Positions 30,964-34,708 of a DNA stretch of 34,708 nucleotides are shown here, piece by piece. This DNA comes from a virus: IMG/VR virus record IMGVR_UViG_3300031727_000004, positions 1 through 34,708 of that record. One strand, written 5' to 3'. The notes under the pieces were generated by a model. The model was not told where the DNA came from. It made no database searches and saw only the letters and a program-made list of their open reading frames with translations. Positions within the stretch are counted from its first letter, which is position 1, and each line of letters begins with the position of its first letter. The position numbers and the translations under genes were made by a program.

Positions 30964-31010
30964 CCGACGCGCTGTCCGTCGCTGAGAGACGGGAACGGAC
31001 AGCGCGTCGG
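30964..31010. terminator. Long perfect hairpin before initiator gene
   Basis: CCGACGCGCTGTCCGT (30964-30979) pairs along all 16 bases with ACGGACAGCGCGTCGG (30995-31010), with a 15-base loop. There is no T run. It starts six bases after the HNH stop. TACTCT (31014-31019) right after it may be the -10 of a promoter for the initiator gene. Confidence 0.7.
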
Positions 31011-31048
31011 GCGTACTCTGATCCGACGCACCACCCGAAGGGAGCACC

Positions 31049-31816
31049 ATGCAGTACGCAAGAGTGCCGATCGAGCTAGTCAGGCTCGTCGACGCGAACG
31101 CGGTCGCGGTCTACGTCGCGTTGTGCGACTACGCCCACCGCAAGACGGGCCGGTGTTGGCCGTCGAATCCCGAGCTGGTCGACGTGACGCTGCTGTCGCT
31201 GGCGACTGTGAAGCGCGCCCTGTCTCAGCTTGAGAATGTGGGCGCGATCGAGCGCGAGGGACGCCGGTCGCGCAAGATGCACGTCGTCCCACTTGATCGC
31301 CTTCGGCTCACTGGTGAGCCAAGAGCGAGAAGGTCTAAGGCTCACCCGCGAGCCACCCAAGGCTCACCCGTGAGCCACGGAACCAGAGCCAATGAACCAG
31401 AGAACACGACGTCGCTTCGCGACGCCGTGACCGAGCAGGAGGTCGAAGCCGTGAAGCCGTCAGCAGATGAGCCGATGTTCGAGGTCGAACGCATCCCCGA
31501 ACCGCCGAGGCCGACAGCGCAGGCGTGCGTCGCCGCGTTCTGTGAGGCGTACGGCACGGAGCCGATCGGACGGTCGGCGGTCGGGAGGCTCGCGCAACGG
31601 TTCAAGCAGCTCAGCGAGACGTACCCGCGAGACGAGCTGATTGCCGCCGCCCAGGAGTTGGGTGAGCAGCGGGTCGCGAACCCGAACGCGATCGAGCCGT
31701 TCGTGTTGCGGGCTCGGCAGCCGCGGCATGTGGCTGCGCGGCGGGCGCGGCAGTGGTCGGCGTTGGCGGCCGACACTTTCTCGGCGGCTGGTGACCCATT
31801 CGCCGCCGACGTGTGA
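31049..31816 (+). CDS. Winged-helix replication initiator
   Basis: Residues 1 to about 90 have the winged-helix form of phage replication initiators: YARVPIELVRLVDANAVAVY, RKTGRCWPSNPELVD, LSLATVKRALSQLENVGAIE and a basic wing (REGRRSRKMHVVPL). A disordered linker (87-125) is encoded by DNA carrying three palindromic iterons. The C-terminal domain (about 148-235) is helical (QACVAAFCEAYGTEPIGRSA) and may contact a helicase loader. A primosome role is inferred from analogy with lambda O and DnaD-like proteins. RBS AAGGGAGC precedes the ATG. At 255 residues it is a normal size. Confidence 0.75.
   Translation: MQYARVPIELVRLVDANAVAVYVALCDYAHRKTGRCWPSNPELVDVTLLSLATVKRALSQLENVGAIEREGRRSRKMHVVPLDRLRLTGEPRARRSKAHPRATQGSPVSHGTRANEPENTTSLRDAVTEQEVEAVKPSADEPMFEVERIPEPPRPTAQACVAAFCEAYGTEPIGRSAVGRLAQRFKQLSETYPRDELIAAAQELGEQRVANPNAIEPFVLRARQPRHVAARRARQWSALAADTFSAAGDPFAADV
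31305..31380. other. Candidate replication origin: three palindromic iterons
   Basis: Three 16-base sites of the form GGCTCAC-N2-GTGAGCC lie at 31305-31320 (perfect dyad), 31339-31354 (one base off) and 31361-31376 (perfect). The last two are adjacent 22-base direct repeats (AAGGCTCACCCG, C or T, GAGCCAC). They lie inside the initiator gene, in the segment for the linker, as the lambda iterons lie in gene O. A less GC-rich stretch follows (31381-31409). Confidence 0.65.
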
Positions 31817-31830
31817 CAGAATGTGTGACA
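31812..31830. promoter_or_regulatory. TGTGACAGA-type repeat element
   Basis: TGTGACAGAATGTGTGACA overlaps the stop of the initiator gene and precedes the gene at 31854. The same 19 bases, with two changes, are at 34459-34477, in front of the second RHH gene. It holds two TGTGACA direct repeats 12 bases apart. It is probably an operator; a clear -10 box was not found here. Confidence 0.45.
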
Positions 31831-31853
31831 CCAACTAGCGAGGGAGCAACCTC

Positions 31854-32159
31854 ATGGACACCGTGAACATCATCGAGAAGCCGTGCCACGTCGCCGAACC
31901 ACACGACATGCACATCCACCGCAGGCCCGGCGTGCCGGCCATGTGTGACGGTGCGGGAGATCGGGGTCCGACGCTCGCGGAGCAGGCGCCGCCGTACGGG
32001 ACCCACCTTGACGACGAGATCAGGATCGGGATCGAGCAGGCGCTCTGGTCCGCGCACGAGTTGGCTCGCAGGACCGGACGCCCGGTGATCGTCACGCGAT
32101 CGAAGTGGGCCTCCGACTCCTCGTGGGGTGTGCCGATGCTGGTGCAGGTGAGGCGATGA
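31854..32159 (+). CDS. His/Cys-rich hypothetical protein (101 aa)
   Basis: Near the N terminus, PCHVAEPHDMHIHRRPG is a histidine-rich stretch with a cysteine that loosely recalls the C...GHxGxH knuckles at 161 and 5071. The C-terminal half is helical then beta (DDEIRIGIEQALWSAHELAR). The function is unknown. The RBS is GAGGGAGCAACC. The gene is coupled to the next by ATGA. Confidence 0.6.
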   Translation: MDTVNIIEKPCHVAEPHDMHIHRRPGVPAMCDGAGDRGPTLAEQAPPYGTHLDDEIRIGIEQALWSAHELARRTGRPVIVTRSKWASDSSWGVPMLVQVRR

Positions 32160-32416
32160 GCACCACGAACAGCGTCGACCTGGGCGGCGTGCACGTCCGC
32201 GGCGCATGGCAGGCACTCGGCGGCGACGTCCGCGCCGAGCTCGTGGTGTACACGAAGACCGGGCAGGCGAGGATCGCGCAACTCGACGAGCGGCAGCTGC
32301 AGCGGCTCGTCGTCGAGTGCGGCGAGGCGCTGTCACAGCTGCGCGTGCACCGCGAGGTCACCGCCAAGGATGCTCGTCGACCCCGGTCCGACTTCGGAGA
32401 TGACCCGTCGCTATGA
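32156..32416 (+). CDS. Hypothetical protein (86 aa)
   Basis: The sequence GVHVRGAWQALGGDVRAELV, then VYTKTGQARIAQLDERQLQR looks like a small beta-plus-helix domain. The C terminus is basic. No family is recognised. Start ATG 32156 overlaps the previous TGA. It lies in the replication block between the initiator and the putative helicase loader. Confidence 0.55.
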   Translation: MSTTNSVDLGGVHVRGAWQALGGDVRAELVVYTKTGQARIAQLDERQLQRLVVECGEALSQLRVHREVTAKDARRPRSDFGDDPSL

Positions 32417-33015
32417 ACGCCGAAGACTGCGCCCGCCTCGTGTCCGTGGTCCGTACCCTGTACCCCGCTCAGCGGTTCGACGACAACCCCGAGAACGTCG
32501 TCAGGGCGTGGGGGCACGTCGTCGCGGACGTCGCCTACGACGAAGCACACGCCGCGGTCGTACGACTCGCACGCCGCGGCACCCCGTGGTGCTCACCGGG
32601 CGACGTCCGCCGTGTCGTCGCCGAACAACGCAACGTGCTCGCCCCCGACGCCGACACGCTACTCACCGACGTCCGCGAGGTCGCCCGCCGCGAAGGCGTC
32701 GGCCGCCGCGCACTGCACCCCGTCGCACAGCGTGTGTACGAGAGCGTCGGCGGCGCCCTGTCGATCGCCCGCATGGACGCCGGCAGGCTGCTGCAGTTGC
32801 GCCGCTCGCTCGTCGACGCGATCGAGGTGTACGACCGGCGGGTGCTCGACGACCCCCTGCCGCCACCCGCGCCGGCACACACCCCGATCTCAGCACGGCC
32901 CGTCCCGGCAGGCCCGTCGCAGCTCGCGGCGAGCGAGGCCGACCTCACGCCCGGCGAGGAGTACCGCGACCGAACCGAAGAGCTGCGCCGGTACACCGAA
33001 GGGGACCCGGCATGA
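32413..33015 (+). CDS. Putative helicase loader (200 aa)
   Basis: The first 75 residues are helical and read CARLVSVVRTLYPAQRFDDN, ENVVRAWGHVVADVAYDEAH and LARRGTPWCSPGDVRRVVAE. This shape is seen in G39P-type loaders that bring host or phage DnaB-like helicase to the initiator. A disordered proline-rich C terminus follows. The link is weak at sequence level but supported by the position after the initiator. No ATPase motif is present. ATG 32413 overlaps the previous stop. Confidence 0.5.
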   Translation: MNAEDCARLVSVVRTLYPAQRFDDNPENVVRAWGHVVADVAYDEAHAAVVRLARRGTPWCSPGDVRRVVAEQRNVLAPDADTLLTDVREVARREGVGRRALHPVAQRVYESVGGALSIARMDAGRLLQLRRSLVDAIEVYDRRVLDDPLPPPAPAHTPISARPVPAGPSQLAASEADLTPGEEYRDRTEELRRYTEGDPA

Positions 33016-33206
33016 CGTGGGCGTTGTCGATCGTCGCGCTCGTCCTCGCCGGGCAGGGCGACACCGACCGGGCGATGGTCGCCGCGGTCGTCGCGGTCGC
33101 GTACGCGGTCCTGCGCCTGCGACCGTCACGAGCCCGCACCCTGTGGGACCGTTCGATCGCCGAACACGAGGCGACGCTGTTCAGCGGTGAACGCCGTGAC
33201 GACTGA
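33012..33206 (+). CDS. Small hydrophobic protein (64 aa)
   Basis: The N-terminal half is hydrophobic (WALSIVALVLAG and then MVAAVVAVAYAVLRL), which may form two short membrane segments, followed by a charged tail. It is coupled to the genes on both sides. The function is unknown. Confidence 0.5.
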   Translation: MTWALSIVALVLAGQGDTDRAMVAAVVAVAYAVLRLRPSRARTLWDRSIAEHEATLFSGERRDD

Positions 33207-33624
33207 CGTGCGCGGCTGTTCGACGTGCGGCGCCCCGGGACGGCAGTACATGAACGTCTGGGCGTGCCCCGACCACACCCCCGCCCGGGTCGCCGGCCAC
33301 CCGGAACCACCGACCCCGACCTGCGGTCGCCCTCTCGCCTGCTACCTGCCGTGCTGCAAGACGCGGGTCGAACCGACCCCGGTGGAGAAACGCCACGAGC
33401 TCGACGAGCGGGTGGTGGCGTGGCAGGAGTACGCCCGCGGGGAGATCCTCACGTTGGCGTCACAGCCGTACCCGTTCGGGCCCGGCGACCTCGCCGCGTT
33501 GCTGCCGGTCAGGTTGGCGGGTGAGCACGCCCGGTCGTGGCTTGAGCGGCTGCTCGAGGAAGGCGAGAAGGCTGGCGCGATCACCCGTGTCGGCGACCAT
33601 CAGTGGAAGGGAGCACGGTCGTGA
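33187..33624 (+). CDS. Zinc-ribbon plus winged-helix-like protein (145 aa)
   Basis: The N-terminal part has CSTCGAPG, CPDH and later CGRPLACYLPCCK, at least two candidate zinc sites. The C-terminal part (DLAALLPVRLAGEHARSWLE, RLLEEGEKAGAITRVGD) looks like a small winged helix. Together they suggest DNA binding, and it may be a regulator. The start is GTG 33187, with GTG 33196 as an alternative. It overlaps the next gene by GTGA. Confidence 0.6.
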   Translation: MNAVTTDVRGCSTCGAPGRQYMNVWACPDHTPARVAGHPEPPTPTCGRPLACYLPCCKTRVEPTPVEKRHELDERVVAWQEYARGEILTLASQPYPFGPGDLAALLPVRLAGEHARSWLERLLEEGEKAGAITRVGDHQWKGARS

Positions 33625-34037
33625 AGCGTTCGACGGTGAGGCGGAAGCGTCCAGGGAACCGGCGTCGGGAGGCGCCACGGTTCGACCGGGAGGAGTGGGA
33701 CGAGGCGTCGATGCTGTTGTGGGCGCGGTCGCGGGGGCTGTGTGAGCGGTGCGGCGACCGGCCGCCGGCTGAGCGGCATCACCGGAAGCGTCGTCGTGAC
33801 GGCGGGGACCGGCTGTCGAACCTGCTGTTCCTGTGCACGCTGTGTCACGGGGAGATCACGGACCAGCCGGAGAGTGTTACTCGTGCTCGGGCGTTGGGGT
33901 ATGTGGTGCCTGCGTTGGGGATCGCGGAGCCGGACACGTATCCGGTGTTGTTGTGGGGGGCGACGTGGGTGTTGTTGGACGATGGGGGTGGGGCGGTGGC
34001 GTGTGATCCGCCGCGGGCCCCGCTTGACGTGTCATGA
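33621..34037 (+). CDS. HNH endonuclease (classical)
   Basis: C41-x2-C44, H53-H54 (ERHHRKRRRDGG), N67 (LSNLLFLC) and C72-x2-C75-H76 make a complete HNH/zinc active site. The N terminus is very basic. HNH proteins of this kind are often found beside terminase and help packaging. Here, in the circular genome, TerL is about 7 kb downstream, so packaging or homing are both possible. The start is GTG 33621. Its stop codon lies within a TGTCATGAC operator. Confidence 0.82.
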   Translation: MKRSTVRRKRPGNRRREAPRFDREEWDEASMLLWARSRGLCERCGDRPPAERHHRKRRRDGGDRLSNLLFLCTLCHGEITDQPESVTRARALGYVVPALGIAEPDTYPVLLWGATWVLLDDGGGAVACDPPRAPLDVS

Positions 34038-34066
34038 CACCGTGTGGTTGACTGCGTGTCATGACA
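34024..34066 (+). promoter_or_regulatory. Promoter with paired TGTCATGAC operator
   Basis: TTGACG (34024-34029) and TTGACT (34048-34053) are a -35 and a weak -10, 18 bases apart. GTGTCATGACAC (34029-34040) and GTGTCATGACA (34056-34066) are the operator pair, placed as at 1786 and 1812. The HNH stop codon is inside the first copy. The second contains ATG 34061, but a better start with a Shine-Dalgarno is at 34094. Confidence 0.6.
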
Positions 34067-34093
34067 AACCCCGACGAGACCAGGAGCACCACC

Positions 34094-34417
34094 ATGAACC
34101 GCACCATCGCCACCATCCTCGCCGCGCTCGCGCTCATCTTCACCACCATCCCCGCCGCCGGCGCCACCGACGACCACAGCCCCGACGACTCCACTCAGCC
34201 GTTCATCATGATCACCATCGACACCCCACCGTCCGAGCTCGTCGCCGTGGTCACCGACCTGTCCGCCGAGCTCGAGACCACGAAGACCAGCCTTGTCGCG
34301 GCGACCGCGGCGACGGCTGCCGCCCGTGACGAGAAGGTGAGGCTGGTGCGGAAGGTCGACAGGCAGCGCGCGAAGATCGCCGAGCTGCGCGCCAAGTTGC
34401 GGCGTGCACGTCGGTGA
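34094..34417 (+). CDS. Exported coiled-coil protein (107 aa)
   Basis: ATG 34094 follows AGGAGCACC at a normal distance and starts a clear signal peptide (MNRTIATILAALALIFTTIP then AAGA). This start is preferred over ATG 34061, which would hide the signal under eleven extra residues. After a short acidic part (TDDHSPDDSTQP) comes a coiled coil with a basic end (VRLVRKVDRQRAKIAELRAK). It is predicted to be secreted or membrane-attached. Its role is unknown; superinfection exclusion or cell-envelope interaction are guesses. Confidence 0.6.
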   Translation: MNRTIATILAALALIFTTIPAAGATDDHSPDDSTQPFIMITIDTPPSELVAVVTDLSAELETTKTSLVAATAATAAARDEKVRLVRKVDRQRAKIAELRAKLRRARR

Positions 34418-34449
34418 CCGCGGCTCGCTGCCGGGGGTGACGACAGCGC

Positions 34450-34477
34450 TACAGTTTGTGTGACAGACTGTGTGACG
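34450..34477. promoter_or_regulatory. -10 box and TGTGACAGA-type operator
   Basis: TACAGT (34450-34455) is a good -10. Directly after it, at 34459-34477, is TGTGACAGACTGTGTGACG, nearly the same as 31812-31830. The repeat would cover the transcription start, and ends on the GTG start codon, so binding there would block transcription. A convincing -35 was not found. Confidence 0.5.
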
Positions 34478-34701
34478 TGGCTAAGACACCTGTGAGCATG
34501 AGACTCGACGACGACGTCGTCGCATCACTCGACGCTATGGCCGACCACCGCGAACTCACCCGCACCGGCATGACAGAACGGACCATCGAGGTAGCGTTGC
34601 GGGCCCGGCAGCGGGCGTGCAAGGCAACCCACCAGCAGGGCAGACGCTGCGGGGAGTGCGGCATCCTGGTGTCACCTGAACCGACCACCGAAGATCTGTA
34701 G
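34477..34701 (+). CDS. Ribbon-helix-helix regulator with cysteine tail (74 aa)
   Basis: The strand TPVSMRLDDD and helices VVASLDAMADHRE and GMTERTIEVALRARQ are a standard RHH (Arc/CopG/MetJ) fold. A tail with C-x8-C-x2-C may bind zinc. GTG 34477 is preferred because it keeps the N-terminal strand. Upstream TTG 34456 would translate the operator. It probably regulates itself and the gene at 31854 through TGTGACAGA sites. The 3' part is repeated at 1-145. Confidence 0.72.
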   Translation: MAKTPVSMRLDDDVVASLDAMADHRELTRTGMTERTIEVALRARQRACKATHQQGRRCGECGILVSPEPTTEDL

Positions 34702-34708
34702 AGGGAGC
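34557..34708. repeat. Right copy of imperfect terminal direct repeat
   Basis: These bases repeat positions 1-152 with two silent differences (34683 G, 34695 T). When the ends are joined, the RHH gene is followed by the gene at 161 with its GAGGGAGC ribosome-binding site. Confidence 0.95.

Noticed and set aside
31305-31380. CRISPR array or IS end
   Set aside because: Three short palindromic repeats with unequal spacing inside a coding sequence do not look like an array. Iterons explain them better.
1-34708. Integrase, lysogeny repressor, tRNA or DNA polymerase genes
   Set aside because: I looked for tyrosine/serine recombinase motifs, HTH repressor-integrase pairs, polymerase motifs and cloverleafs and found none. 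A lytic or host-dependent lifestyle is only an inference.

Overview
The window looks like one complete genome of a tailed phage with a siphovirus gene order and a high-GC host, most likely an actinobacterium. The evidence for the host is the strong G/C bias at third codon positions, many GTG (and one TTG) starts, zinc-ribbon small proteins of the actinophage kind, and a portal-MuF fusion. The first 152 bases recur at the end (34557-34708) with two differences, so the contig is circular or circularly permuted, about 34.56 kb long. All genes but one are on the + strand, mostly packed with 1-4 base ATGA/GTGA overlaps. I see no integrase, lysogeny repressor, DNA polymerase or tRNA.

Layout. 1-5693: early/accessory genes. 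These include zinc-knuckle proteins, a helix-turn-helix protein resembling terminase small subunits (1266), a Mom-like DNA-modification protein (3211) flanked by 20-bp direct repeats, and a DUF1643 protein (4571). 5779-10319: packaging, with TerL and a 735-residue portal fused to a MuF-like domain. An HNH endonuclease lies antisense at 10301-10726. 10799-15845: small zinc proteins, prohead protease, an endonuclease/exonuclease/phosphatase-fold protein, a 53-residue zinc ribbon and the major capsid protein. 15929-19367: connector, neck and tail-tube genes and tail assembly chaperones. 19387-26845: tape measure, tail tip and a receptor-binding candidate. 26855-28011: M15-type endolysin and two small membrane proteins, closed by a terminator hairpin.

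28186-34701 is a replication, recombination and regulation block. It contains a ribbon-helix-helix (RHH) regulator, an ERF annealing protein, a Cas4/AddB-like iron-sulphur nuclease, a winged-helix replication initiator whose gene carries three palindromic iterons (a lambda-O-like arrangement), a helicase-loader candidate, two HNH proteins, an exported coiled-coil protein and a second RHH regulator that runs across the contig junction.

The most interesting untold parts are regulatory and structural. A promoter element with a paired TGTCATGAC palindrome occurs at 1786, 28157 and 34029, and its second copy contains an ATG. A second repeat class (TGTGACAGAnTGTGTGAC) occurs at 31812 and 34459. Several genes start 6-7 bases after a -10 box, which predicts leaderless mRNA. 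GC-rich hairpins bracket the capsid and tail-tube genes. A mom cassette looks inserted at a gene junction. A candidate replication origin lies inside the initiator gene. All functional calls are from reading sequence motifs; no database search was run.
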